DNA of 64,000 nucleotides from Thermus thermophilus. GTDB lineage: Bacteria > Deinococcota > Deinococci > Deinococcales > Thermaceae. Every line of letters starts with the position of its first letter. Positions within the stretch are counted from its first letter, which is position 1. A program made the translations under genes and the position numbers. Positions 26,867 through 35,430 of this stretch are shown here, one piece after another. Under the pieces are notes generated by a model. It saw only the letters and a list, made by a program, of their open reading frames with translations. It was not told where the DNA came from and ran no database searches. Location: assembly GCF_019974155.1 (NCBI RefSeq), contig NZ_AP025158.1, positions 310,001-374,000 on the forward strand. Direction: 5' to 3'.

Positions 26867-27094
26867 TCTTCAAGTGGTCCCCAAGCATACTCATGCCCGC
26901 GGTGAATAAGTGCAAGTTTTGAGTTTCCTTTTCCGTGAGCTTGGGGTTGAAGACCAAAAACACCCCCCGCCCAGCGCGGAAGAAGGCGTGCCGGGGCGGT
27001 TTGAACTGGAAGCAGGGAAGGCCCAAGACCCCTTCGTAGAAGGCCCGGGCCTTCTCCAGGTCCTCGGCGTAGACGGAGGTTTCCAGAACCTCCA

Positions 27095-27382
27095 CTACTT
27101 GAGCCGGGCGATGAGGTCGGCCACGGGGATGGCCTCGAGGGTCATCGTCTTCACGCTTCCCCTCGAGGCCAGGTGGAGCATGGCCCGGGCCACGCTGGCG
27201 GCGTCCTCCGCCTCCACGATGTTCACGAAGTCGTAGGGCCCGAGCACGGCGTACTGGGCCACCACCTTCACCCCGAAGTCCCGCTCCAGCTCCTGGTTCA
27301 CCTCCTTGATGCGCTCGGGGTTCTTCACCAGGGTCTCGGCGCCGTCGTCCGTGAGGGTGCTGAGGACGATAAAGGTGGGCAT
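27095..27382 (-). CDS. GYD domain protein
   Basis: A 95-residue protein beginning MPTFIVLSTLTDDGAETL and containing VKVVAQYAVLGPYDFVNIVEA, the GYD-domain signature (the glycine-tyrosine-aspartate core reads GPYDF). This is a small ferredoxin-fold family of unknown function related to dimeric alpha-beta barrels. GGAAAGGGAGG precedes ATG 27382. Its TAG stop overlaps the start of the disrupted VOC gene, so the two were co-translated before the IS insertion. Confidence 0.8.
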   Translation of the reverse strand: MPTFIVLSTLTDDGAETLVKNPERIKEVNQELERDFGVKVVAQYAVLGPYDFVNIVEAEDAASVARAMLHLASRGSVKTMTLEAIPVADLIARLK

Positions 27383-27402
27383 GGCTTGCCTCCCTTTCCA
27401 CT

Positions 27403-27966
27403 CTACGCCTCTTGGCCCTCCAGCGCTACCCCGGCGTAGACCTCCGCCACGGGGAGGCTCCCCTCCAGGCAGGGCAGGGGCACCTCGCCTTCCTCCGCCA
27501 CCTGGTAGAGGATATCGCCCTCCCTCCAGTAAAGCTCCACCCGCCTCTCCCGGGCGCTCACCAGGAGGTAGCCCTTGAGGGAGGGAAGGGAGAGGTAGCG
27601 CCAAAGCTTCTCCCTGCGGTCCACCCCCTCCGTGGCGGGGGAGAGGACCTCCACCACCAGGCAGGGGGCCTCCTCGTAGAAGGGGTCTTTCGGGGGTGGG
27701 GCGCAGACCGCCATGAGGTCCGGGTAGTAGAAGGTGGCCTCCCCCACCCTAAGCTTCATGTCGGCCACGTAGAGGCGGCAGCCCTTCCTGCGGGCCAAGG
27801 GGTAGAGGAGGTAGTGGAGGTTGCTCACGATGAGGTTATGGGCCCGGCCCGCCCCGGCCATGGCGTAGGGAACCCCCTCCAAAAGCTCCCGCTTCACGGG
27901 GGAGGTGGCCTCCTCCCTCAGGTACTCCTCGGCGGTGAGCCGCCTGAGCCTTGCGGGCTCGCCCAT
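27403..27966 (-). CDS. Uma2 family endonuclease-fold protein
   Basis: A 187-residue protein of the Uma2/DUF820 family (restriction-endonuclease-like PD-(D/E)xK fold). Motifs: LTAEEYLREE and ELLEGVPYAMAGAGRAHNLIVSNL at the N-terminus, FYYPDLMAV (Asp), CLVVEVLSPATEGVDRREKLWRYL (Glu and Lys) and RRVELYWR. The biological substrate is unknown; such genes are abundant in cyanobacteria and Thermus. The ATG shares one base with the guaA stop codon, so it is translationally coupled to guaA. Confidence 0.85.
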   Translation of the reverse strand: MGEPARLRRLTAEEYLREEATSPVKRELLEGVPYAMAGAGRAHNLIVSNLHYLLYPLARRKGCRLYVADMKLRVGEATFYYPDLMAVCAPPPKDPFYEEAPCLVVEVLSPATEGVDRREKLWRYLSLPSLKGYLLVSARERRVELYWREGDILYQVAEEGEVPLPCLEGSLPVAEVYAGVALEGQEA

Positions 27967-29477
27967 CACTCCCACTCTATCGTGGCCGGGGGCTTGGAGG
28001 TGAGGTCGTAGACCACCCGGCCGATCTCGGGGACCCGGCGGGTGATGCGCCGGGCCACCTCGTCCAGGAACTCCAGGGGAAGCCTCGCCCAGTCGGCGGT
28101 CATGAAGTCCTCGGTGGTCACGGCCCTGAGGGCGAGGACGTAGCCGTACTTCCGTTCGTCCCCCGCCACCCCCACGCTCCTCACGGGCGTGAGGACCGCC
28201 AGGGCCTGGGCCACCTTCTCGTAGAGGCCCCACTCCCGGAGGAGGCTCGTGAAGATGTCGTCCGCCCGCCTTAGGACCTCGAGGCGTTCCTCCGTCACCT
28301 CCCCCAGGACGCGCACGGCGAGGCCGGGCCCGGGGAAGGGGTGGCGGAGGCGCAAGGTGTCGGGAAGCCCGAGGAGAAGGGCGAGCTCCCGCACCTCGTC
28401 CTTGAAGAGGAGGCGGAAGGGCTCTAGGAGTTCAAACTCCAGGTCCTCGGGGAGGCCCCCCACGTTGTGGTGGCTCTTGATCTTGGCCGCCCCGTGCCCC
28501 CCGGCGGACTCTATGACGTCCGGGTAGAGGGTCCCCTGGGCGAGGAAGCGGAAGGGGCCCCGCTCCCGGGCCACCTCCGAGAAGGCCGCCACGAACTCCC
28601 GCCCGATGATCTTGCGCTTTTCCTCGGGATCCTCCACGCCCTTTAGGGCCTTCAGGAAGCGCTCCTTGGCGTCCACCACCAGGAGGTTCACCCCAAGGGC
28701 CCTCAGGGCCCCTTCCACCTCCTCCCTTTCCCCCAGGCGCAAAAGCCCGTGGTCCACGAAGACCGCCAGGTGGTCCACCCCCGCCTTGGCGAGGAGGAGG
28801 GCTAAGGTGGAGGAGTCCACCCCCCCGGAGACGGCGAGGAGGACCCGCTCCCTTCCCACCCGCTCCCGCACCTCCTGGAGGAGGGCTTCCAGGACGTGCT
28901 CCGGGGTCCAGTCCCGCTTGGCCCCGGCAAGCTCCAGGAAGTTCTCCAGGATCTGCATCCCCTTGGGGGTGTGGGCCACCTCGGGGTGGAACTGGACGCC
29001 GTAGGCCCGCCCGTCCGGGGAGGCGATGGCGGCCACGGGGTTCTCCTCCGTCTCCGCCACCACCCGCCAGCCCGGGGGCGGGACGGTTACGGCGTCCTGG
29101 TGGCTCATCCAGACCTGGACCTCCCCCTCAAGGCCCCGGAAGAGGGGGCCCTCGTGGCGGGTGAGGAGGGCCTTGCCGTACTCCGCCCTTCCGGCGCGCT
29201 CCACCCGTCCCCCGAGCTCCTGGGCCAGGAGCTGCATGCCGTAGCAGATCCCGAGAAGGGGCAGGCCCGAGGAGAAGAGCCTGGGGTCGGGTCGGGGGGC
29301 GTCGGGGTCAAAAACGCTTCTTGGCCCCCCCGAGAGGATGAGGGCCTGGGGGCGGTGCTTGAGGACCTCCTCCAGGGGGGCGTCCCCCGGAAGGATGAGG
29401 GAGAAGGCCCGGAGCTCCCGGAGCCTTCTCGCGATGAGCCGGGTGTACTGGGAGCCAAAGTCCAGCACCAGGACCAT
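27966..29477 (-). CDS. guaA: GMP synthase (glutamine-hydrolysing)
   Basis: A 503-residue two-domain enzyme making GMP from XMP, glutamine and ATP. The class I amidotransferase half has the nucleophile in GICYGMQ and the His/Glu pair in FHPEVAHT; the ATP pyrophosphatase P-loop is SGGVDSST; the dimerisation domain ends [12 protein letters not shown] 29477 is 7 nt from TAGACT (29485-29490, minus strand), so the message is leaderless; the longer frame to 29552 crosses the divergent luxS start and is rejected. Confidence 0.95.
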   Translation of the reverse strand: MVLVLDFGSQYTRLIARRLRELRAFSLILPGDAPLEEVLKHRPQALILSGGPRSVFDPDAPRPDPRLFSSGLPLLGICYGMQLLAQELGGRVERAGRAEYGKALLTRHEGPLFRGLEGEVQVWMSHQDAVTVPPPGWRVVAETEENPVAAIASPDGRAYGVQFHPEVAHTPKGMQILENFLELAGAKRDWTPEHVLEALLQEVRERVGRERVLLAVSGGVDSSTLALLLAKAGVDHLAVFVDHGLLRLGEREEVEGALRALGVNLLVVDAKERFLKALKGVEDPEEKRKIIGREFVAAFSEVARERGPFRFLAQGTLYPDVIESAGGHGAAKIKSHHNVGGLPEDLEFELLEPFRLLFKDEVRELALLLGLPDTLRLRHPFPGPGLAVRVLGEVTEERLEVLRRADDIFTSLLREWGLYEKVAQALAVLTPVRSVGVAGDERKYGYVLALRAVTTEDFMTADWARLPLEFLDEVARRITRRVPEIGRVVYDLTSKPPATIEWE

Positions 29478-29484
29478 ATGGGCC

Positions 29485-29502
29485 AGTCTAGCAGGGTAGG
29501 AT
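29485..29502. promoter_or_regulatory. Divergent leaderless promoters, guaA / luxS
   Basis: Minus-strand TAGACT (29485-29490) serves guaA, 7 nt from its ATG; plus-strand TAGGAT (29497-29502) serves luxS, 6 nt from its ATG at 29509. The two genes start 31 bp apart. Confidence 0.6.
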
Positions 29503-29508
29503 GGGGGC

Positions 29509-29976
29509 ATGGCCGAGGTGGAGAGCTTCAGCCTGGACCACACCAGGGTCAAGGCCCCCTACGTGCGCCTGGCGGGGAGGAAGGCCCTCGCGGGGGGCGT
29601 GGTGGAGAAGTACGACCTGAGGCTCGCCCAGCCCAACCGGGAAGCCCTTCCCACGGGGGCCTTGCACACCCTCGAGCACCTCCTCGCGGGGTATTTGCGG
29701 GACCACCTCCCGGGGGTCATTGACCTCTCCCCCATGGGCTGCCGCACGGGGTTTTACCTGGTGGTGGAAGGCCCTGTGGGGGAGGAAAGGGTGCTGGAGG
29801 CCTTCGTCCAGGCCCTGAAGGACGTCCTCGCCCACGAGGGGGAGGTCCCCGGGGCGAGCTTTAAGGAATGCGGCAACTACCGGGACCATGACCTTCCTGG
29901 CGCCAAGGCCTGGGCGGAAAAGGTGCTGAAGGCAGGGCTTAGGGTGCAGCCCACCATTCCCCTGGAGGCGAGGTGA
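29509..29976 (+). CDS. luxS: S-ribosylhomocysteine lyase
   Basis: A 155-residue metalloenzyme that cleaves S-ribosylhomocysteine to homocysteine and the AI-2 precursor DPD. The metal ligands are His53 and His57 in HTLEHLLAG plus Cys121 in FKECGNY; Glu56 and Cys78 (MGCRTGF) are the catalytic residues. The next gene is the SAH nucleosidase, overlapping at GTGA, which gives the complete two-step recycling of S-adenosylhomocysteine. Whether AI-2 is used for signalling here cannot be told from sequence. Confidence 0.95.
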   Translation: MAEVESFSLDHTRVKAPYVRLAGRKALAGGVVEKYDLRLAQPNREALPTGALHTLEHLLAGYLRDHLPGVIDLSPMGCRTGFYLVVEGPVGEERVLEAFVQALKDVLAHEGEVPGASFKECGNYRDHDLPGAKAWAEKVLKAGLRVQPTIPLEAR

Positions 29977-30635
29977 CCGCCTTTTTCGCCGCCGAGCCCG
30001 AGGAGGCCTCCGCCCTCCGGGAGGCCCTGGGGGCGGGGGAGGCCCTCCTGGCCCCCTTTCCCCTCCACCGGGGCGAGGGGGTCTTGGTGGCGGAGACGGG
30101 CGTGGGGAAGGTGGCGGCCGCCATGGCCGTGGCCCACGTCCTCACCCGCTTCCGCCCCTCGGAGAGCTTCTTCCTGGGGGTGGCGGGGGCCTTGGACCCT
30201 ACCCTTCGCGCCTTGGACCTCCTCCTGGCGGAGAAGGCGGTGCAGTGGGACGTGGACCTCACCCCCTTCGGCCGCAAGCCCGGGGAGACCGCCTTTGGGG
30301 TGGGCTTCTTCCCTTCTGACCCCGCCCTCCTTGCCCGGGCGGAGAAGGCTGCCCTGGCCTTGGGCCTTCCCTTCAGGCGGGGGGTGGTGGCCACGGGGGA
30401 CCGCTTTCTGGCCCAAAGGGAGGAGGCGGAAAGGCTTCGCGCCCTCCACGGGGCGGACGCCGTGGAGATGGAGGGGGCCGCGGCCCTCATGGTGGCCTGG
30501 CGCTTCCGCCATCCCATGGCCCTCCTCCGCGTGGTGACGGACGGGGCCGGGGAGGGGGCGGCCTCGGACTTCCAGGCCTTTTTGCGGGAGGCCGCAAGGC
30601 GCCTTGGGCTCCTCGCCCGGGCCCTGGTAGAGTGA
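29973..30635 (+). CDS. mtnN: 5'-methylthioadenosine / S-adenosylhomocysteine nucleosidase-like
   Basis: A 220-residue purine-nucleoside-phosphorylase-fold protein. ETGVGKVAAA, FLGVAGAL, VATGDRFL and DAVEMEGAA match the family; the EMEG motif binds ribose and adenine, and the conserved catalytic Asp lies in VTDGAG. It supplies S-ribosylhomocysteine to LuxS upstream. Sequence alone does not exclude a futalosine nucleosidase, which has the same fold and would fit the menaquinone pathway used by this organism; the luxS coupling favours MtnN. GTG start inside the luxS stop. Confidence 0.82.
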   Translation: MTAFFAAEPEEASALREALGAGEALLAPFPLHRGEGVLVAETGVGKVAAAMAVAHVLTRFRPSESFFLGVAGALDPTLRALDLLLAEKAVQWDVDLTPFGRKPGETAFGVGFFPSDPALLARAEKAALALGLPFRRGVVATGDRFLAQREEAERLRALHGADAVEMEGAAALMVAWRFRHPMALLRVVTDGAGEGAASDFQAFLREAARRLGLLARALVE

Positions 30636-30649
30636 GGAGGGGGTCCGGC

Positions 30650-31573
30650 ATGGAAATCCAGCTCTTCTCGGGGAGCGCCCACCCCGACCTGGCCCGGCGG
30701 GTGGCGGAGGCCTTGGGGGTCCCCTTGGGGAAGGCCCTGGTGGACCGCTTTCCCGATGGGGAGGTGCGGGTCAGGCTTCTTGAGAGCGTCCGCGGGGAGG
30801 ACGTCTACCTCATCCAGCCCACCTGCCCCCCGGTGAACGACCACCTGATGGAGCTCCTCCTCCTCGCCGACGCCGCCAGGCGGAGCTCGGCGGGGCGCAT
30901 CAACGCCGTCATCCCCTACTTCGGCTACGCCCGCCAGGACAAGCAGACGGAGGGCCGGGAGCCCATCAGCGCCAAGCTGGTGGCGGGGCTTTTGGAGAGG
31001 GTGGGGGTGGAGCGGGTCATCGCCATTGACCTCCACGCCCCCCAGATCCAGGGCTTCTTTGACATCCCCGTGGACCACCTCTCCGCCGTGCGCCTCTTCG
31101 CCCGCTACCTCCGGGAAAAGGGATACGTGGAAAACGCCGTGGTGGTCTCCCCGGACGCGGGCCGGGCCGAGGAGGCGGGGAGGCTTGCGGAAAGGCTCGG
31201 CCTTCCCCTCGCCATGCTGGCCAAAAGGCGCCTCGGGCCCCGGGAGACTTCCGTGACCTACGTCATCGGGGACGTGGAGGGGAAAAGGCCCATCCTGGTG
31301 GACGACATCGTCTCCACCGGGGGGACGATAAGGCGGGGGGTGGAGGCCCTCCTCCGGGCGGGGGCGCTTCCCGAGGTGGTGGTCATGGCCACCCACGCCG
31401 TCCTGGTGGGGGAGGCCCGGGAGAACCTCTCCCACCCGGCCATCCAGGAAGTGGTCTTCACCGACACCGTCCCCCTAAAGGACGGGGGCTACACGGTGCT
31501 CTCCACCGCCGAGCTCCTGGCCCAGGCCATCCGCCACGTCCACACCAACCAGTCGGTGAGTGCCCTCATCTGA
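30650..31573 (+). CDS. prs: Ribose-phosphate pyrophosphokinase (PRPP synthetase)
   Basis: A 307-residue class I PRPP synthetase making PRPP from ribose-5-phosphate and ATP for purine, pyrimidine, His and Trp synthesis. Motifs: LFSGSAHPDLA and DGEVRVRLLESVRGEDVYLIQ at the N-terminus, IPYFGYARQDKQTEGREPI (flexible loop), IDLHAPQIQGFF (metal His) and ILVDDIVSTGGTIR (PRPP loop). GAGGAGGGGG precedes ATG 30650; the longer GTG frame at 30632 overlaps mtnN and lacks a ribosome-binding site. Confidence 0.95.
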   Translation: MEIQLFSGSAHPDLARRVAEALGVPLGKALVDRFPDGEVRVRLLESVRGEDVYLIQPTCPPVNDHLMELLLLADAARRSSAGRINAVIPYFGYARQDKQTEGREPISAKLVAGLLERVGVERVIAIDLHAPQIQGFFDIPVDHLSAVRLFARYLREKGYVENAVVVSPDAGRAEEAGRLAERLGLPLAMLAKRRLGPRETSVTYVIGDVEGKRPILVDDIVSTGGTIRRGVEALLRAGALPEVVVMATHAVLVGEARENLSHPAIQEVVFTDTVPLKDGGYTVLSTAELLAQAIRHVHTNQSVSALI

Positions 31574-31630
31574 GGGGTGTCCGCACGTGGGCCCGGGCCA
31601 GGGCTTGGGGAGGCTGTAAGCCCGCATAGG

Positions 31631-33403
31631 TCAGGTGGGCTCTTCCCCAGCCAGGGCCGCCTTGAGGGCCCGGGCGGCCTCGAGGCTCATCCCGGGAAGC
31701 CGGGCGAGCTCCTCCAGGGGGGCTTCCTTAAGGGCCCTTAGCCCCCCGTAGCGCTCCAAAAGGAGCCGCCTCCTCCTCTCCCCGATCCCGGGGATGCCCT
31801 GGAGGACCCGGAAAAGCTCCTCGCTCCGCCGCTTCTGGTGGTAGCGGAGGCCGTTTTGGTGGGCCTCGTCCCGGAGGTGGATAAGGAGCTGCAAGGCCGG
31901 GTGGGTAAGGGGGAGGCGGAGCTCCCGCCCCTCCGGCGTGACCAGGACCTCCTCCCCCTTGGCGAGGCCCACCAGGGGAAGCCTGAGGCCCGCCCGCGCC
32001 AGGGCCCTTTCCGCCGCCCGCACCTGGCCTATTCCCCCGTCAATGAGGAGGAGGTCGGGGAGGGGAAGGTCTTTGAGGCTTCCCGTGTAGCGGCGGAAGA
32101 CCCCTTCCTCCATGGCGGCGTAGTCGTCGTTCCCCGCCTTGAGGCGCATCCTGCGGTACTCCTGCCGCTTGGGCCTTCCCCCCTCAAAGACGGCGATGGA
32201 GAAGACCCGGGCCTGGCCCTGGAGGTGGCTCACGTCGTAGCCCTCGAGGCGCCAGGGGCGGGCGGGAAGCCCCAGGAGGTCCTGGAGGGCCTTGAGGGCG
32301 GGGTGCTCCCCCCGCCTTTCCCGAAGCTTAAGCTCGGTCTCCAGGGCGAGGCGGGCGTTCCTTTCGGCAAGCTCCAAGAGCCTCGCCTTCTCCCCCTTCT
32401 TCGGCACCCTTAGCTCCACCTTCCGCCCCGCGCGGCGCTTAAGGAGCTCGGCGAGGCCCTCCAGGTCCTCCAGGGGAAAGGGGAGGAGGACGAGGGGGGG
32501 GAGGGGGGAGGCCTCCAGGTAGTGGTCCCGGAGGAAGGCCCAGAGGATTTCCTCGTCCGTGGCCTCCTCCTTCTCCACCACGCGGCCGATGCGGCCGAGG
32601 ATCCGCCCGGAGCGCACCTGGTAGAGCTGCACCACGGCGAGGGCTCCGGAGCGGGCAAGGCCCAAAAAGTCCAGGTCCCCCATCTCCGGGTCAAAGGCCT
32701 GCTGGCCCGTGGAGAAGAAGGCCCTTAGGGCCTCCATCTGGTCGCGGATCTCCGCCGCCCGCTCAAACTCAAGCCTTCTCGCCGCCTCCCGCATCTTGGC
32801 CTCGAGCTCCTGAAGGAGCCCGTCCACCCGGCCCTCCAGGACCGCCTCCACCTGGCGCACCACCTCCCGGTAGGCCTCTGGGTCCGCCTTCCCCACGCAA
32901 GGGGCGAGGCAGCGCCCCATGCTGTAGTTCAGGCAGGGGTAGCGCCTCCGCTTCATGGGGTAGCCCGAGTTCTTGCGCAAGGGGAAGAGGCGGTCTATGA
33001 GGGTCTTGATGCGGCGAAGCGCCCCCGCCTCGGGGAAGGGGCCGTAGTACTTGGCCCCGTCCTCCTCCACCCGGCGCACCACGAGGAGGGTGGGGAAGGG
33101 CTCGTTGGTGAGCTTGAGGAAGGGGTAGTGCTTGTCGTCCTTGAGGAGGACGTTGTAGGGGGGGCGGTGGGCCTTGATGAGGTTGGCCTCGAGGAGGAGG
33201 GCCTCCACCTCGTCCCGGGTGGCGATGAAGTCCAGGCCCGTGGCCTCCTCGGCGATGCGCCGGGCCTTGCCCTCGGCGTGGAAGTAGCTCCGTACCCGGG
33301 CGCGGAGGCTCTTGGCCTTGCCCACGTAGAGCACCTCCTCCCCCCGCTTCCAGAGGTAGACCCCGGGGGCCTCGGGGAGGGGAGGGAGGTCTTGGGCCCG
33401 CAC
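31631..33403 (-). CDS. uvrC: Excinuclease ABC subunit C
   Basis: A UvrC of 590 residues (593 if ATG 33412 is used). It makes the two incisions in nucleotide excision repair. The N-terminal GIY-YIG nuclease (APGVYLWKRGEEVLYVGKAKSLRARV), a Cys-rich linker (RRRYPCLNYSMGRCLAPCVG), the UvrB-interacting UVR helices, the RNase-H-like C-terminal nuclease (DLLLIDGGIGQVRAA) and two HhH motifs (IPGIGERRRRLLL, LPGMSLEAA) are all visible. GTG 33403 is preferred since the minus-strand TACAAT (33411-33416) overlaps ATG 33412 and lies 7 nt from the GTG, the spacing of leaderless genes here. Confidence 0.95.
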   Translation of the reverse strand: MRAQDLPPLPEAPGVYLWKRGEEVLYVGKAKSLRARVRSYFHAEGKARRIAEEATGLDFIATRDEVEALLLEANLIKAHRPPYNVLLKDDKHYPFLKLTNEPFPTLLVVRRVEEDGAKYYGPFPEAGALRRIKTLIDRLFPLRKNSGYPMKRRRYPCLNYSMGRCLAPCVGKADPEAYREVVRQVEAVLEGRVDGLLQELEAKMREAARRLEFERAAEIRDQMEALRAFFSTGQQAFDPEMGDLDFLGLARSGALAVVQLYQVRSGRILGRIGRVVEKEEATDEEILWAFLRDHYLEASPLPPLVLLPFPLEDLEGLAELLKRRAGRKVELRVPKKGEKARLLELAERNARLALETELKLRERRGEHPALKALQDLLGLPARPWRLEGYDVSHLQGQARVFSIAVFEGGRPKRQEYRRMRLKAGNDDYAAMEEGVFRRYTGSLKDLPLPDLLLIDGGIGQVRAAERALARAGLRLPLVGLAKGEEVLVTPEGRELRLPLTHPALQLLIHLRDEAHQNGLRYHQKRRSEELFRVLQGIPGIGERRRRLLLERYGGLRALKEAPLEELARLPGMSLEAARALKAALAGEEPT

Positions 33404-33410
33404 GCCCCCC

Positions 33411-33420
33411 ATTGTAGACT
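33411..33420. promoter_or_regulatory. Divergent -10 hexamers sharing 2 bp (uvrC / dipeptidase)
   Basis: ATTGTAGACT holds TACAAT on the minus strand (33411-33416, uvrC) and TAGACT on the plus strand (33415-33420, dipeptidase). The coding starts are 7 nt and 6 nt away, so both messages would be leaderless and initiation events mutually exclusive. Confidence 0.65.
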
Positions 33421-33426
33421 TTCCCC

Positions 33427-34389
33427 GTGCCCCCCTTCCTGGTGGACGCCCACCTGGACCTGGCCTGGAACGCCCGCGCCCTGGGGCGGGACCTCACCCT
33501 TTCCCTGGAAGCCCTCCGCGCCCAGGACCCCCACCCCGACACCCCCCTGGTCACCCTCCCGAGCCTTAAGGAGGCGGGGGTGGCCCTCGCCTTCGCCACC
33601 CTCTTCGCCGACCCCCGGGAAGGGGCACGGGAGGACTGGGAGGAGGAGGTGTACGCCCAGCTCGCCCTCTACGAGGCCTGGGAGAGGGGGGGCCTCGTGA
33701 GGGTCCTAAGGGAGCGGGCGGACCTCTTGGCCCACCTGGAGCGCTTCCCCCAAGACGGCGTCTTGGGCCTCGTCCTCCTCCTGGAGGGGGCCCACGCCCT
33801 GGAAGCCCCGGAGGACCTCCGCCCCTTGCGGGAAAGGGGCCTCAGGCTCCTTTCCCTCACCTGGGCCACGGGAAACGCCTACGCCGGCGGGAACGCCGAG
33901 CCCGGCCCCCTTACGGCCAAGGGCCAAGCCCTCCTCCAGGAGATGGCGGCCCTGGGCGTGGCCCTGGACCTCTCCCACCTGGCGGAGGAGGCCGCCTGGA
34001 GGGCCCTGGAGGCCTACCGGGGCCCCGTGTGCGCCACCCACGCCAACTGCCGCGCCCTGGTGCCCTCCGAGAGGCACCTCTCCGACGGGCTCTTGCGGGC
34101 CCTGGCCGGGCGGGAGGGGGTTTTGGGCCTCGTGCCCTTCAACGCCTTCTTGGACCCCGCCTGGAAGCGGGGGATGCCGCGGCTTCCCCTGGAGGCCTTC
34201 CTCCGGCACAAGGCCCACGCCGAGGCCCTCATGGGCGGGGGGCGGGTGGGCCTGGGCACGGACTGGGACGGGGGGTTCGGCCTCGAGGCCACCCCCCAGG
34301 GCCTGGACCGGCACCGGGACCTATGCGCCTTAGGGGGCGAGGGGTTTTTGGGCGGGAACTGGCTACGCTGGCTCCTTGGCTGGTTCTAG
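33427..34389 (+). CDS. Membrane dipeptidase (peptidase family M19)
   Basis: A 320-residue zinc dipeptidase of the renal-dipeptidase family. The metal ligands are visible in order: VDAHLDLAWN (His, Asp), the bridging Glu in LLLEGAHAL, His in LDLSHLAEEA, His in CATHANCRAL and Asp in LGTDWDGGFG. There is no signal peptide, so it is cytosolic despite the family name. GTG 33427 follows TAGACT by 6 nt. The 3' end overlaps the convergent thioesterase gene by 27 nt. Confidence 0.9.
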   Translation: MPPFLVDAHLDLAWNARALGRDLTLSLEALRAQDPHPDTPLVTLPSLKEAGVALAFATLFADPREGAREDWEEEVYAQLALYEAWERGGLVRVLRERADLLAHLERFPQDGVLGLVLLLEGAHALEAPEDLRPLRERGLRLLSLTWATGNAYAGGNAEPGPLTAKGQALLQEMAALGVALDLSHLAEEAAWRALEAYRGPVCATHANCRALVPSERHLSDGLLRALAGREGVLGLVPFNAFLDPAWKRGMPRLPLEAFLRHKAHAEALMGGGRVGLGTDWDGGFGLEATPQGLDRHRDLCALGGEGFLGGNWLRWLLGWF

Positions 34390-34776
34390 GGGGACCACGG
34401 CCAGGGTGCAGCGGCTTGCGGCCACCAGGCGCCCTTCCTCGTCGTAGACCTTCACCTCCCAGACCTGGGTGGTGCGGCCCACGTGGAGGGGCTTCCCCAC
34501 GGCCCGGATCGTCCCCTCCCGCTTCTTGCGGAGGTGGTTGCAGTTGATCTCCAGGCCGAAGGCGGCGTGCCCCGGGGGGCAGTTCAGAAACCCCCCCACG
34601 CTCGCCACGCTCTCCGCCAGGGCCACCGTGGCCCCCCCGTGGAGGAAGCCGAAGGGCTGGTGGACCTTGGGCGTCACCGCAAGCTCCGCCACCACCTCGT
34701 CCTTCTCCGCCTTGAGGTAGCGCACCCCCAAAGTCTGATCCAGGGTTTCCCGTTCCAGGAAGGCCTTGACCTCCAT
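34363..34776 (-). CDS. PaaI-type hotdog-fold thioesterase
   Basis: A 137-residue hotdog thioesterase. FGFLHGGATVALAESVAS carries the HGG motif at the start of the central helix with the catalytic acidic residue (Glu) in AES, and GLEINCNHLRKKREG is the long strand pairing in the tetramer. The phenylacetyl-CoA-type PaaI of T. thermophilus has this size and architecture. ATG 34776 is 7 nt from TATACT; the longer frame to 34887 is an extension through the divergent promoter. No paa genes are in the window. Confidence 0.88.
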   Translation of the reverse strand: MEVKAFLERETLDQTLGVRYLKAEKDEVVAELAVTPKVHQPFGFLHGGATVALAESVASVGGFLNCPPGHAAFGLEINCNHLRKKREGTIRAVGKPLHVGRTTQVWEVKVYDEEGRLVAASRCTLAVVPLEPAKEPA

Positions 34777-34783
34777 GCCCTGG

Positions 34784-34791
34784 AGTATAAA
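34784..34791. promoter_or_regulatory. Divergent -10 hexamers sharing 4 bp (thioesterase / hydrolase-fold gene)
   Basis: AGTATAAA contains minus-strand TATACT (34784-34789) and plus-strand TATAAA (34786-34791). The thioesterase ATG is 7 nt away on one side and the GTG of the hydrolase-fold gene 6 nt away on the other. Confidence 0.65.
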
Positions 34792-34797
34792 GGGGCC

Positions 34798-35430
34798 GTG
34801 GGCGAGATCCGGCTCTTTCCCGGCCTCCTCGCCCCCCCGGCGGGGCTGGACTTCCTCTTGGACCTCCCTTCGGAGGAGGGGCTTCACCTCGTGGCCTTCG
34901 CCGAGGGGGCCTTGGACGCGCTGAAGGCGGCCTTCCGGGAGGGGGCGAGAAGCCTCGTCCTCCTCTCCCCGGTCCTCTTCCGGGACGCGCTCCTTGGGGC
35001 GCGGCTTGGCGCCTTGCGCTTCGGCTTGGAGCGGGGCGGGGTGGAGGGGTTTGCCCGGGTGGGCCGGGCCCTCTTCTTCGGGGCCTTAAGTGCGGGGAGC
35101 GAGGAGGTCTACGAGGCCTGGAAGGAGGGCCTGAGCGAGGCGGGGCTTTGGCGGTGGCTTGGGCGCCTCGAGGCCCTCACCGACGAAAGGCGCTGGCTTC
35201 GGGGCACCGAGGCCCGGGTCCTCGTGGTCCAGGGGGCCCTGGACGCTTTCACGCCCCCCCTTCACGGGGCCAAGGTGGCGGACTTCGCCAAGGGGGAGGC
35301 CCTCCGCTTCGTGGTGGACGAGGCCGGGCACCTCGTGCCCTGGGAGGCCCAGGAGGAGGTCCGGGACCTGGTGGCGGACTTCCTCCTGGGGGAGGGGTTC
35401 AGGCCCCTGCCCGGGGGGCTCGCCTTATGA
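34798..35430 (+). CDS. Alpha/beta-hydrolase-fold protein lacking the nucleophile Ser
   Basis: A 210-residue protein with an alpha/beta-hydrolase layout: LRFVVDEAGHLVPWEAQEEV carries the late His, and VLVVQGALDAFTPP the usual acidic-turn strand (the GxxD motif). The nucleophile elbow, normally GxSxG, reads AFAEG (33-37) with Ala35 at the Ser position. It is therefore probably non-catalytic or uses another mechanism. GTG 34798 is 6 nt after TATAAA, leaderless. It is coupled by ATGA to the next gene, which is another shortened member of the fold. Confidence 0.72.
   Translation: MGEIRLFPGLLAPPAGLDFLLDLPSEEGLHLVAFAEGALDALKAAFREGARSLVLLSPVLFRDALLGARLGALRFGLERGGVEGFARVGRALFFGALSAGSEEVYEAWKEGLSEAGLWRWLGRLEALTDERRWLRGTEARVLVVQGALDAFTPPLHGAKVADFAKGEALRFVVDEAGHLVPWEAQEEVRDLVADFLLGEGFRPLPGGLAL

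Larger units (their letters stand above)
25733..26922. mobile_element. 1.19-kb insertion sequence (IS4/IS701-like DDE)
   Basis: Terminal inverted repeats TCAAAACTTGCAC (25733-25745) and its exact complement GTGCAAGTTTTGA (26910-26922) bound a single transposase gene on the minus strand. GTTTCC is directly repeated at 25727-25732 and 26923-26928, a 6-7-bp target duplication (the limits shift by one or two bases because the sequences overlap). The complete ends, target duplication and open transposase frame suggest a recent and possibly active copy. Confidence 0.9.
25513..27095 (-). pseudogene. VOC (glyoxalase-fold) gene split by an insertion sequence
   Basis: The N-terminal part (27095 to about 26923: VEVLETSVYAEDLEKARAFY and FRAGRGVFLVFNP) and the C-terminal part (about 25726 to 25513: [13 protein letters not shown] and [14 protein letters not shown]) are separated by the IS at 25733-26922. 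Removing the IS and one copy of the duplicated target restores a continuous frame of exactly 129 codons, 128 residues, spanning the junction [12 protein letters not shown]. The intact form is a small vicinal-oxygen-chelate protein (glyoxalase/bleomycin-resistance type). The GTG start overlaps the GYD gene's TAG, and the stop overlaps the rnhA GTG. Confidence 0.88.
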
